From positions 1 through 20,301 of the forward strand of contig CAMPHD010000015.1 of NCBI GenBank assembly GCA_946885765.1: a DNA stretch of 20,301 nucleotides, read 5' to 3'. Origin of the DNA: an uncultured Thalassospira sp. (lineage in GTDB: Bacteria; Pseudomonadota; Alphaproteobacteria; Rhodospirillales_A; Thalassospiraceae). The position numbers and the translations under genes are program-made. Positions 8,297 to 16,502 of the stretch are shown here, one piece after another (position 1 is the first letter of the stretch; every line of letters begins with the position of its first letter). The notes under the pieces were generated by a model. The model did not search any database. It was not told the DNA's origin and saw nothing but the letters and a program-made list of their open reading frames with translations.

Positions 8297-9436
8297 TTAC
8301 ATCGTGCATTCCGACGCATAGGCGTCGGCATGATCGGTAAGGGCTGTTCCAATGATCTTGTTGGTCAGAACGTCGCCTTCCTTCACCACTTCACGGACAT
8401 AAATGTCCTGGATCGGGTGCTGGTTCGGGCCAAAGATGAATTTGCCACGGACGGAATTGAAGTCCGCCGCACGCAGCGCATCACGGAATGCGTCGGCATC
8501 CTTGACGTCTGCCTTGTCCATTGCCGACAGCAACAGATTGGCGGTATCAAAGCCATATGACGCATAGATCGACGGCAGGCGGCCATATTCCGCCTGGAAG
8601 GTTTCGACAAACGCCTTGTTGGTGTCGTTGTCGATGTCCTTGGACCAGTTTGCAGTGTTTTTGATGCCAATCGCCGCATCGCCAATCGCGCCCAGAATGC
8701 CCTGATCCAGCGAGAATGCCGGACCGATCAGCGGAATATCCACACCCGACTGGGCATACTGTTTCATGAACGCAATGCCCATGCCGCCCGGCAGGAAGAA
8801 GAACACGCTATCCGCACCCGATGCACGGATCTGTGCGATTTCGGCGGCATAGTCGGTCTGACCAAGCTTGGTGTAAACCTCGCCCGATACATCACCCAGA
8901 TAGAAACGCTTGAAACCGGCGATGGAATCCTTGCCCGCCGGATAGTTCGGCGCCATCACAAAGGTTTTCTCGTAACCGGCACTGGTCGCATAACCGCCTG
9001 CGGCTTCATGCAAATTGTCGTTCTGGTACGAAACGCTGAAGTAATTCTTGTTACAGCCCTTGCCCGCCAATTGTGACGGCGCGGCATTGACCGAAAGATA
9101 AAACTTGTCCTGTGCCACCGCCGACGGCACCACCGCCATCGCCAGGTTCGACCAGATGATACCGGTCAGGACATCGACCTTCTCGCTCTGGATCATTTTA
9201 TCGGCAAGCTGAACCGCGATATCGGGTTTCTGCTGATCGTCTTCGATCACAACCGTCAGGTCCGGGTTATTGGCCTGCTTGACCGCCAGCATGAAACCAT
9301 CCCGCGCGTCGATGCCAAGCCCCGCACCGCCACCCGAAAGGGTCGTGATCATGCCAACCTTGACCGGCTCGGCCTGTGCCGCCCCCGCCATCAAAAGCGC
9401 AGCCAAAGCTGCGATTGTCGTCTTAGTGCCCTTCAT
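8297..9436 (-). CDS. Periplasmic substrate-binding protein of Liv-type ABC importer
   Basis: Periplasmic receptor of the type-1 Leu/Ile/Val-binding family, 379 residues. It has a signal peptide with a basic start (MKGTK), a hydrophobic core and a likely cut after AQA at residue 22. The mature protein begins with VKVGMITTLSGGGAGLG, typical of the family. Only two cysteines follow the signal peptide, Cys128 (GKGCNKN) and Cys377 (SECTM), which could form a disulfide. GGAGG lies 5 bases before the ATG, a strong ribosome site suited to high expression. The location, directly after kynA and before a thioesterase and RidA gene, suggests an aromatic ligand such as anthranilate, kynurenine or tryptophan. 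That choice is inference; the fold alone does not decide it. Confidence 0.92.
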   Translation of the reverse strand: MKGTKTTIAALAALLMAGAAQAEPVKVGMITTLSGGGAGLGIDARDGFMLAVKQANNPDLTVVIEDDQQKPDIAVQLADKMIQSEKVDVLTGIIWSNLAMAVVPSAVAQDKFYLSVNAAPSQLAGKGCNKNYFSVSYQNDNLHEAAGGYATSAGYEKTFVMAPNYPAGKDSIAGFKRFYLGDVSGEVYTKLGQTDYAAEIAQIRASGADSVFFFLPGGMGIAFMKQYAQSGVDIPLIGPAFSLDQGILGAIGDAAIGIKNTANWSKDIDNDTNKAFVETFQAEYGRLPSIYASYGFDTANLLLSAMDKADVKDADAFRDALRAADFNSVRGKFIFGPNQHPIQDIYVREVVKEGDVLTNKIIGTALTDHADAYASECTM

Positions 9437-9525
9437 TAAAGCCTCCGTGTTTATATGTTTTTATCTACTCAGCAACACGTTGATCCCGCGACTTTTTCTA
9501 TCGTCTGTCGTCGCAGTTTTATGAA

Positions 9526-9563
9526 CCTGATGCCTGCCCCTGATTTTGCAGTGTTCCATCAGG
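9526..9563. repeat. CCTGAT repeats between kynA and the binding-protein gene
   Basis: CCTGAT occurs at 9526-9531 and 9539-9544, and its complement ATCAGG at 9558-9563. The outer pair extends to CCTGATG/CATCAGG. The 138-base gap between kynA and the binding-protein gene is the longest inside the leftward run, so these repeats could be a weak terminator or a control site for a separate transporter promoter. No convincing promoter was found. Confidence 0.3.
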
Positions 9564-9574
9564 CCCGTCCATCC

Positions 9575-10444
9575 TCAAAGCGTGGTTCGCACCCGCCAGA
9601 GTTCCGGAAACAGTTCAACTTCCAGCATTTTTTTAAGGTAACTCACCCCGCCGGTCCCCCCGGTCCCGCGTTTGAAGCCAATGACGCGCTCCACCGTGGT
9701 CACATGGTTGAACCGCCACCGCCGGAAATAATCCTCAAAATCCACCAGCTTCTCGGCCAGCTCATAAAGCGGCCAATGCTTTTCAGGCGCGCTGTAAACC
9801 CGATGCCACGCCGCAATCACATCGTCATGCGCCGCGTATGGCGCACTGACATCGCGTGATAACACCGCATCTGGCACCGCAATCCCCTCGCGCGCCAGAA
9901 GCGCCAGCGCCTCGTCATAAAGGCTGGGCCTTGCCAGTTCGGCGTTGAGCATGTCGGTAATGTCGTCGCGGTGCGCATGCGGGCGCAACATCGCATGGTT
10001 CCGATTGCCCAGCATGAATTCGATCTGACGATACTGATAGGACTGGAAGCCCGACGACGGGCCCAGCGCATCGCGAAACGTCGTATAGTCGCTGGGCGTC
10101 ATGGTCCGCAAAACGTCCCACGCATTGTTCAATTGCTCGAATATCCGCGATACCCGCGCCAGCATCTTGAATGCCGGTTGCAGGCGCCCTTCGCGGATGG
10201 CATCACGTGCGGCGGTAATTTCACGGATCGCAAGCTTCATCCACAATTCGGATGTCTGATGCTGAATGATAAACAGCAACTCATCCTGCGCATCGGTCAA
10301 TGGATGCTGCGCGCTCAGAACGGCATCAAGTGCCAGATAATCGCCATACGACATCTGATCGGAAAAATCGGTGCGCGCGCCTTCGGCACTTGGGTCATAG
10401 GGCTGGTTCATCGGGCAGCCGGTATTTTTGGCTTTATCGCTCAT
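9575..10444 (-). CDS. kynA: Tryptophan 2,3-dioxygenase
   Basis: Cytoplasmic haem enzyme converting L-tryptophan and O2 to N-formylkynurenine, the first step of the kynurenine pathway. Its 289 residues match bacterial forms. [13 protein letters not shown] carries the active-site His62, [11 protein letters not shown] carries the substrate-binding arginine (Arg139) and [19 protein letters not shown] carries the proximal haem ligand His247. The glycine-rich [13 protein letters not shown] loop near the C-terminus is also typical. The start overlaps the kynU stop by 4 bases (ATGA), so the two are translationally coupled. The order kynU then kynA places ring opening next to anthranilate formation. 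Confidence 0.97.
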   Translation of the reverse strand: MSDKAKNTGCPMNQPYDPSAEGARTDFSDQMSYGDYLALDAVLSAQHPLTDAQDELLFIIQHQTSELWMKLAIREITAARDAIREGRLQPAFKMLARVSRIFEQLNNAWDVLRTMTPSDYTTFRDALGPSSGFQSYQYRQIEFMLGNRNHAMLRPHAHRDDITDMLNAELARPSLYDEALALLAREGIAVPDAVLSRDVSAPYAAHDDVIAAWHRVYSAPEKHWPLYELAEKLVDFEDYFRRWRFNHVTTVERVIGFKRGTGGTGGVSYLKKMLEVELFPELWRVRTTL

Positions 10445-11634
10445 GTCACGGCATTCCTTTTATGGAATCCCGGCTTGTCCCAGGCGCGCGTTTCCATGAT
10501 TTCGGCCAGTATTTTCACCGCGCCATCGACATCGTTGTTGTCGATATAAAGCGGGGTAAAGCCAAACCGGATGATATCGGGTGCCCTGAAATCACCAATC
10601 ACGCCGCGCGCGATCAGGGCCTGCATCACCGCATAGCCATTTTCAAACCTGAACGATACCTGCGATCCGCGCTTGCTGGCATCACGCGGGCTTGCCAGTT
10701 CCAGCATCGGGCAACTTGCTTCGACCCCGGCGATGAACTGCTCGCAAAGTTCAATGCTGCGCGCCCGGATATCGGCCATCTCGACCCCGTCCCACGCCTT
10801 CATCGCCTCTTCCAGAACCGTCATCTGAATGACCGGCGGGGTGCCGACCCGCATCCGCGAAACATCGGGTGCCGGGCTGTATTCAAGGTCAAAGGCAAAG
10901 GGTGCGGCATGGCCAAGCCATCCCGACAATGCCGGGCGCACGGTCTTCGCATGATCGGGCCGGACATAAATGAATGCCGGCGCACCGGGGCCACCGTTAA
11001 GGTATTTATAGGTGCAACCGACCGCAAAATCGGCTTCACATCCCGCAAGGTCGACCGGCACCGCCCCCGCCGAATGCGCCAGATCCCAGATCACAATCGC
11101 GCCCGCGTCATGGGCCAGCTTGGTGATCCGTTTCATGTCATACATCCGCCCGGTGCGGTAATCGACATGGGTCAGCATCAGAACCGCAAGGTCCTCGTTG
11201 ATCAGGCTTTCGACATCTTCCGGGTTTGGCGTCTTAAGGACATGACCCTTATCAAGGCTTTTGATCAGCCCGTCGGCGATATAAAGGTCAGTCGGGAAAT
11301 TGCCATTGTCCGACACCACCACCTTGCGATCCGGGTTCATTTCAAGCGCACTTGCCAGCGCCTGATAAACCTTGATCGACAATGTATCGCCCATCACAAC
11401 CGTACCCGGTGCCGCCCCGATCAGACGCGCGACCAGATCGCCAACGCGCTTGGGCTGCTCCATCCACCCGGCATCATTCCAGCCGCGAATAAGCATCTCG
11501 CCCCATTCATCACTGATCATGGATTTGGCGCGCGCAGCCGCACTTTTCGGCATCGCGCCCAATGAATTACCGTCAAGGTAAATCACCCCGTCAGGGATAT
11601 GGAACAAGGCTTTGGTGGCGGCGAAGTCGATCAT
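10441..11634 (-). CDS. kynU: Kynureninase
   Basis: PLP-dependent hydrolase that splits kynurenine into anthranilate and L-alanine. Its 397 residues are of usual length. [12 protein letters not shown] (residues 18-29) is the classical N-terminal motif. [12 protein letters not shown] holds Asp184 and His187, which contact the cofactor, and the PLP lysine is Lys210 in [16 protein letters not shown]. The start overlaps the CoA ligase stop by 4 bases (ATGA), directly linking anthranilate production with its activation. No antABC-type anthranilate dioxygenase is present in the window. Confidence 0.97.
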   Translation of the reverse strand: MIDFAATKALFHIPDGVIYLDGNSLGAMPKSAAARAKSMISDEWGEMLIRGWNDAGWMEQPKRVGDLVARLIGAAPGTVVMGDTLSIKVYQALASALEMNPDRKVVVSDNGNFPTDLYIADGLIKSLDKGHVLKTPNPEDVESLINEDLAVLMLTHVDYRTGRMYDMKRITKLAHDAGAIVIWDLAHSAGAVPVDLAGCEADFAVGCTYKYLNGGPGAPAFIYVRPDHAKTVRPALSGWLGHAAPFAFDLEYSPAPDVSRMRVGTPPVIQMTVLEEAMKAWDGVEMADIRARSIELCEQFIAGVEASCPMLELASPRDASKRGSQVSFRFENGYAVMQALIARGVIGDFRAPDIIRFGFTPLYIDNNDVDGAVKILAEIMETRAWDKPGFHKRNAVT

Positions 11635-13265
11635 GCAGACATTTCCTGTTTCAGGCGGAATCGCTGGATTTTTCCAGTCGCGGTTTTTGGTAGTGCGTCG
11701 ATAAACAGGATCGAACGCGGATATTTATAAGGTGCAATCGTCGCCTTGACATGATCCTGCAAAAGCTTCGCCATTTCCGGCGACGGATTGGCATTCGTGG
11801 TCAATACCACATGCGCCTGCACGATATAACCGCGTTCCTCGTCGGCGGCTGCCACCACCGCGCATTCCGCCACATCCGGGTGCGCCAGCAACGCTGCCTC
11901 GACCTCTGGCCCGGCAATGTTATAGCCCGACGAGACGATCATATCGTCATTACGTGCGGCAAAATGGAAATAACCCTCGCTATCGACAAAAAACGCATCC
12001 CCCGTCAGGTTCCAGCCATCACGCACATAGCCATGCTGCCGATCATCGGCCATGTAACGGCACCCGGTCGGGCCACGCACCGCAAGCTTGCCAATCGTCC
12101 CAATGGGAAGCTCGTTCATTTCATCATCAACGATTTTGGCTTCATATCCGCCCACGGGGCGTCCGGTGCAGGCCGGGTGACTGTCGCCAAACCGGTTGGA
12201 AATAAAGATATGCAGCATCTCGGTCGCGCCAATGCCATCCAGCATCGGCTTGCCGGTCTTGTCCATCCATGCCTTGTAAACCGGGGCTGGCAATGTTTCG
12301 CCCGCCGAAACCGCAGCGCGCAGCGACGATAAATCCGCCCCGCCATCCATCGCGGCCAGCATCGCCCGATATGCGGTCGGCGCGGTAAAGCACACGGTTG
12401 CCTTATAGGTCTCGATAATCTCGATCATGTTGGGCGGCGATGCCTTTTCAAGCAGCGTCGCCGTCGCCCCGAAGCGCAATGGGAACACAGCCAACCCGCC
12501 AAGCCCGAAGGTAAAGGCCAAGGGCGGCGATCCGACAAACACGTCATCGGGCGTCACATTCAGGACTTCCTTGGCATAGCCATCGGCAATGATCAGAAGA
12601 TCACGATGGAAATGCATCGTCGCCTTGGGCTCCCCCGTGGTGCCAGATGTAAAGCCCAGCAACGCAACATCATCGCGCCCGGTCTTGACCGCCTCATATT
12701 TCACCGATTTGGTCAGCGCGATGCGATCCAGTTCGGCGTCATGATTGGCCGTACCGTCAAAGCCGATCACCTTCTTAAGGAACCTGCTGTCCTTCGCACA
12801 CGCCACCAGCTCATCCATCAGCCGCGTATCGCAAAGGGCAAATTCGATCTCGGCCTTGTCAACGATCTGGGCCAGTTCACCGGCACGCAGCATCGGCATG
12901 GTATTGACCACAACCGCCCCCGCCTTGGTCGCCGCCAGCCAGCAGGCCACCATCGCCGGATTATTGGCCGACCGGATCAAAACCCGGTTGCCGGGCTTGA
13001 CCCCGTAATCCTCGGCCAGCGCATGGGCAATGCGGTTGGTCCAGTCGGACAGTTCCTTGTATGTCCGCTGGCGGCCATTGCCGATCAATGCGGTATTATC
13101 GCCAAATCCCTGTTCGACCAGTCGGTCGGTCAGCTCGACCCCGGCATTGAGATATTCGGGATACTGAAACTTTTCGAGGTTGAATTCCGGCCAACTTTCG
13201 ACCGGTGGCAGATTGTCCCTTGCGAACGTATCGCTATGTGCGGTTGGACCCAGAACGTGCGACAT
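11631..13265 (-). CDS. abmG: 2-aminobenzoate (anthranilate)-CoA ligase, benzoate-CoA ligase family
   Basis: Acyl-adenylating enzyme predicted to convert anthranilate, ATP and CoA to 2-aminobenzoyl-CoA. The phosphate-binding motif TSGTTGEPK is at residues 206-214. It is followed by a GIGATEML motif, the GDAFFVDSEGYFHFAARNDD hinge region and the C-terminal catalytic Lys532 in PKTATGKIQRF. The ATG at 13265 is chosen because AGGGG lies 7 bases upstream and it follows the acyl-CoA dehydrogenase stop by 19 bases. A longer frame to 13313 would run into that gene. At 544 residues it is close to benzoate-CoA ligases, so benzoate or salicylate are alternatives. The 4-base overlap with kynU makes anthranilate the best guess. 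The symbol follows Azoarcus evansii usage from memory. Confidence 0.88.
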   Translation of the reverse strand: MSHVLGPTAHSDTFARDNLPPVESWPEFNLEKFQYPEYLNAGVELTDRLVEQGFGDNTALIGNGRQRTYKELSDWTNRIAHALAEDYGVKPGNRVLIRSANNPAMVACWLAATKAGAVVVNTMPMLRAGELAQIVDKAEIEFALCDTRLMDELVACAKDSRFLKKVIGFDGTANHDAELDRIALTKSVKYEAVKTGRDDVALLGFTSGTTGEPKATMHFHRDLLIIADGYAKEVLNVTPDDVFVGSPPLAFTFGLGGLAVFPLRFGATATLLEKASPPNMIEIIETYKATVCFTAPTAYRAMLAAMDGGADLSSLRAAVSAGETLPAPVYKAWMDKTGKPMLDGIGATEMLHIFISNRFGDSHPACTGRPVGGYEAKIVDDEMNELPIGTIGKLAVRGPTGCRYMADDRQHGYVRDGWNLTGDAFFVDSEGYFHFAARNDDMIVSSGYNIAGPEVEAALLAHPDVAECAVVAAADEERGYIVQAHVVLTTNANPSPEMAKLLQDHVKATIAPYKYPRSILFIDALPKTATGKIQRFRLKQEMSA

Positions 13266-13284
13266 GGTTAAGCCCCTGATACAG

Positions 13285-14442
13285 CTATTTTTGTGCCAGC
13301 GTTTGCCGTGCAATGATTATTTTTTGGACGTCTGACGCGCCTTCATAAATCCGAAGGGCACGAATTTCCCGATACAGCGTTTCAACGATGTGCCCAGAAC
13401 GCACACCATCGCCGCCATGTATTTGCACCGCCTTGTCGATGACGGTTTGGGCATGATCGGTTGAATAAAGTTTTGCCATCGCGGCCTCGCGCGATACCCG
13501 CGAAGCCCCGCTATCCTTAAGCCACGCGGCGCGATAAACCAGAAGCGCACTGGCATCAACATCAAGCGCCATGTCGGCCACATGCCCCTGCACCATCTGC
13601 AAATCAAACAACGGCGCACCAAACAGTTCGCGGGACTGAACGCGATTAATGGTCTCGTCAAGCGCACGACGGGCAAAGCCGAGTGCGGCGGCGGCAACAG
13701 TCGACCGGAACACGTCCAGAACCGACATCGCGATCTTGAACCCTTCACCCGGAAGGCCAATGAGTGCGGTCGCCGGAATGCGGCAATCGCTGAATTTCAA
13801 TCGCGCCAAGGGATGCGGTGCAATGGTTTCCAGCCGCTCGGCAATCGAAAGACCCGGTGTGTTGGCGGGCACCAGAAACGCCGAAAGCCCCTTGGCCCCC
13901 GGTGCCTCGCCGGTACGGGCAAACACGCAGTAAAAATCGGCGATCCCGCCATTGGAAATCCAGGTCTTCTCGCCATTCAGGACAAAATCGCTGCCATCGG
14001 CGCGGGCTTCCAGCGCGATATTGGCAACATCCGACCCCGATTGCGGTTCGGTCAGGGCAAAGGCCGCAATCGCCTTGCCCGAACGGACTTTCGGCAGGAT
14101 ATCCGCCCGCTGTGCCTTTGTACCAAACAGCGAAACCGCCCCGCTGCCAAGCCCCTGCATGGCAAAGGCAAAATCGGCCAGCCCGTCATAACGCGCCAGC
14201 GTCTCACGGATCAGGCAAAGCGACCGGACGTCAAGCTTCGCGCCATCCTCATCCGGGTCAATGGCGGCATGGTTCAACCACCCGCCATCGTTAAGCCGCG
14301 CCACAAGGTCACGGCACGCCGCATCGACATCATGATGATCGATACCATCAAGATTGGCCGCCGCCCACGCATCAAGCCGTGCGGCAAGGTCGCGGTGCCG
14401 GTCTTCGAAAAACGGCCAGTCAAGATAGGACGTATCAGCCAT
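13285..14442 (-). CDS. Acyl-CoA dehydrogenase
   Basis: FAD enzyme of the acyl-CoA dehydrogenase family, 385 residues. It shows the flavin and substrate motif [16 protein letters not shown] (about residues 127-142), WISNGG, the C-terminal QIHGGDGV segment, and Glu367 in YEGASDVQK, the position of the catalytic base in medium- and short-chain enzymes. It would introduce a double bond alpha-beta to a CoA thioester, probably after ring reduction or opening in the aminobenzoyl-CoA pathway. The start overlaps the upstream crotonase stop by one base (TGATG), and it is followed after 19 bases by the CoA ligase. The exact substrate is unknown. Confidence 0.92.
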   Translation of the reverse strand: MADTSYLDWPFFEDRHRDLAARLDAWAAANLDGIDHHDVDAACRDLVARLNDGGWLNHAAIDPDEDGAKLDVRSLCLIRETLARYDGLADFAFAMQGLGSGAVSLFGTKAQRADILPKVRSGKAIAAFALTEPQSGSDVANIALEARADGSDFVLNGEKTWISNGGIADFYCVFARTGEAPGAKGLSAFLVPANTPGLSIAERLETIAPHPLARLKFSDCRIPATALIGLPGEGFKIAMSVLDVFRSTVAAAALGFARRALDETINRVQSRELFGAPLFDLQMVQGHVADMALDVDASALLVYRAAWLKDSGASRVSREAAMAKLYSTDHAQTVIDKAVQIHGGDGVRSGHIVETLYREIRALRIYEGASDVQKIIIARQTLAQK

Positions 14443-15254
14443 CAGTTCCCCTCGAACACCGGTTTTTCCTTGGCGACAAATGCCTTGTAGGCGCGATTGA
14501 AATCCTCGGTCTGCATGCAGATCGCCTGCGCCTGCGCTTCGGCCTCAATCGCCTGCTCGATCCCCATATTCCATTCCTGCGCCAGCATGGTTTTCGTCAT
14601 CATGTGACCGAAATTCGGGCCTTCGGAAATCCGGGTTGCCAATGCAATCGCCTCGGCCTCCAGAACATCCCCCTCGACCAGCCGGTTATAAAAGCCCCAC
14701 CGCTCGCCCTCATCGGCACTCATGGAACGCCCGGTATAAAGAAGTTCGGCCGCCCGGCCCTGCCCGATGATACGCGGCAGGATCGCACATGCCCCCATGT
14801 CACAACCCGCAAGTCCGACACGGGTAAACAGAAATGCGGTTTTCGAAACCGGGGTCGCAATGCGCAAATCCGATGCCATGGCAATGATCGCCCCGGCACC
14901 AACGCAAATGCCGTCCACCGCCGCAATCACCGGCTTGCCACAGCCAATGATCGATTTGACCAGATCGCCGGTCATGCGGGTAAACTCTAAAAGCCCCTTC
15001 ATGTCCTTGTCGATCAGCGGGCCGATAATGTCATGCACGTCCCCGCCCGAACAGAAATTGCCCCCGTTCGATCCGAACACCACCGCCTTGATATCATCGG
15101 CATAAACCAGATCGCGGAACGTATCGCGAAGCTCGGCATAACTCTCGAATGTCAGCGGATTTTTGCGTTCCGGCCGATCCAGCGAAATGACCGCAACATC
15201 GCCTTCCATGCGCCAGTTGAAATGCTTTGGCGTGATGTTTGCCATCTTAGTCAT
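14442..15254 (-). CDS. Crotonase-fold (enoyl-CoA hydratase family) protein without hydratase glutamates
   Basis: Crotonase-superfamily enzyme of 270 residues acting on a CoA thioester. Oxyanion-hole segments NFCSGGDV (residues 66-73) and DGICVGAGA (114-122) are present. The two glutamates of enoyl-CoA hydratases (E144 and E164 in the rat enzyme) align by eye to Ile123 and Arg145. An aspartate, Asp152 in [10 protein letters not shown], lies where dienoyl-CoA isomerases have a catalytic Asp. It is therefore unlikely to be a plain hydratase; ring hydrolysis, isomerisation or deamination of a cyclic CoA ester are alternatives. The start at 15254 is favoured by GAGG 6 bases upstream and overlaps the MarR stop; a second ATG at 15245 is possible. 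Confidence 0.88.
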   Translation of the reverse strand: MTKMANITPKHFNWRMEGDVAVISLDRPERKNPLTFESYAELRDTFRDLVYADDIKAVVFGSNGGNFCSGGDVHDIIGPLIDKDMKGLLEFTRMTGDLVKSIIGCGKPVIAAVDGICVGAGAIIAMASDLRIATPVSKTAFLFTRVGLAGCDMGACAILPRIIGQGRAAELLYTGRSMSADEGERWGFYNRLVEGDVLEAEAIALATRISEGPNFGHMMTKTMLAQEWNMGIEQAIEAEAQAQAICMQTEDFNRAYKAFVAKEKPVFEGN

Positions 15255-15744
15255 GGTGCGCCTCGTTATGATGATAAACAGTCCGAAGGATACGGATCAG
15301 GGCATCGGCATCATGGGCCGACAGATCGGAAAACAGCTCGGACACCCAGCCTTCATGCACAAGGGCCCGCTCGGCAAAATCCTTCTCGCCCGCTTCCGTC
15401 AGGCGCACGATCGATGCCCGGCGATCATTTTTAACCGGCACGCGCACCAGCATCCCCTCGGTGACAAGCCGGTCAACAATCCCCGTGACATTGCCGTTCG
15501 ATACCATCAACGCACTTGAAAGCTCGCTCATGCGCATCCCGTCGCGGGATCGGTAAAGCGCCGCCATCACGTCAAAGCGCGGCAGGGTGGACCCGAATTC
15601 AAGGCGCATCTTCTCGCGAAGCTCGCCCTCGATCTTGCGCGACACGCGTAAAACCTGAAGCCACGCCCTAAGGCGCGCCTTTGAGATATCGGATGTTTCA
15701 TTATGCGGCATATCGGGGTCGCGGACTGTTTTATCCATATTCAT
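15247..15744 (-). CDS. MarR-family transcriptional regulator
   Basis: Dimeric winged-helix repressor of the MarR family, 165 residues. The DNA-binding part runs from [20 protein letters not shown] (residues 71-90) through the recognition helix to the wing [18 protein letters not shown] (102-119), with the typical Asp-Arg-Arg at 107-109. The start at 15744 is preferred because GGAGG sits 6 bases before it and it overlaps the SDR stop by 4 bases. A frame to 15810 would intrude into the SDR gene. As the only regulator in the locus it probably controls the operon, including itself. Several MarR proteins of aromatic catabolism respond to aryl-CoA thioesters, so 2-aminobenzoyl-CoA is a plausible inducer. 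Likely sites are the palindromes at 18891-18923. Confidence 0.92.
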   Translation of the reverse strand: MNMDKTVRDPDMPHNETSDISKARLRAWLQVLRVSRKIEGELREKMRLEFGSTLPRFDVMAALYRSRDGMRMSELSSALMVSNGNVTGIVDRLVTEGMLVRVPVKNDRRASIVRLTEAGEKDFAERALVHEGWVSELFSDLSAHDADALIRILRTVYHHNEAHHD

Positions 15745-16499
15745 ATCTCTCCTCCCGATACCGAAATCGCCTGTCCGGTGATTGATGCGGCCTGGCTGCT
15801 TGCCAGCCACATCACGGTCTGGGCAACTTCTTCGGGCGCGATCAACCGGTTCTGCGGATTGATCTTCGCAAGGCTTGCGCGTGCGTCTTCCGCACTCATG
15901 CCGGTTTTCGCAACGATATTGGCAACCGATTGTTCAAGCATCGGCGTTTCCATGAAACCGGGGCACACCGCATTGACCGTGATCGGCGTTGATGCCAGCT
16001 CGGTCGCAAGGCTTTTGACAAGCCCGATGACGGCATGTTTCGCCGCACAGTATGCCGTGACATAGGCATAACCCTTAAGCCCCGCCGTCGATGCAATCGA
16101 AATCAACCGCCCCGGCTTGGCGCGGTCCATCACGTTCAATCCCTCGCGGAACGTCAAAAACGTGCCGGTCAGGTTGACTTCCATCGTACGCTTCCACAGA
16201 TCGATGGATGTTTTGCCAAATGGCGCGCTTTCGGCCATGCCCGCATTGGCAATCACCAGATCGGGCGCGCCGATCACATCGCAGAATGTGCCAAACATCG
16301 CACGCACCGATGCCTCGTCCGTCACATCGGCGGGAATGGCGGTGATATTGGGATGTTTTGCCACCTCGGCCAGCATCTCGGGCCTGCGGCCTGATACCGC
16401 GACCTTCACCCCGGCATCGGCGAGCATACGGGCCATGACGGCCCCCACACCCGTCCCGCCGCCGGTAATCAATGCTGTCTGGATGGCAAGGTTTCCCAT
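15741..16499 (-). CDS. Short-chain dehydrogenase/reductase, 3-hydroxyacyl-CoA dehydrogenase-like
   Basis: NAD(P)-dependent classical SDR of 252 residues. Cofactor motif TGGGTGVG is at residues 12-19, NAG at 85-87, the catalytic serine near 137 and the active-site pair Tyr150/Lys154 in YCAAK. The end [11 protein letters not shown] is typical of this family. It starts 3 bases after the stop of the monooxygenase/reductase fusion and overlaps the MarR start, so it is expressed with both. A role oxidising a hydroxyl or reducing the ring ketone of the dearomatised CoA ester is likely. SDR sequences do not reveal substrate reliably. Confidence 0.93.
   Translation of the reverse strand: MGNLAIQTALITGGGTGVGAVMARMLADAGVKVAVSGRRPEMLAEVAKHPNITAIPADVTDEASVRAMFGTFCDVIGAPDLVIANAGMAESAPFGKTSIDLWKRTMEVNLTGTFLTFREGLNVMDRAKPGRLISIASTAGLKGYAYVTAYCAAKHAVIGLVKSLATELASTPITVNAVCPGFMETPMLEQSVANIVAKTGMSAEDARASLAKINPQNRLIAPEEVAQTVMWLASSQAASITGQAISVSGGEI
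15751..15755 (-). promoter_or_regulatory. Ribosome site that decides the MarR start
   Basis: The minus strand reads GGAGG, a full Shine-Dalgarno core, 6 bases before the ATG at 15744. This site supports the shorter MarR protein and lies within the end of the SDR gene. Confidence 0.75.
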
Positions 16500-16502
16500 G
16501 GG

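Noticed and set aside
4879..9436. Importer read as an ordinary leucine/isoleucine/valine system
   Set aside because: Family membership alone allows it, but the operon context points to an aromatic ligand. Left open, not adopted as the call.
9450..9455. TATAAA on the minus strand as a -10 box for the binding-protein gene
   Set aside because: Transcription would start within or after the ribosome site GGAGG (9442-9446), leaving no usable leader.
10300..11565. Long open frame of 421 codons on the + strand
   Set aside because: It lies opposite kynU, whose motifs are unmistakable, and its product is rich in Arg, His and Gln with no recognisable domain. It is a shadow of a biased coding strand.
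13582..14490. Open frame of 302 codons on the + strand
   Set aside because: Antisense to the acyl-CoA dehydrogenase gene, with low-complexity basic composition and no ribosome site; a shadow frame.
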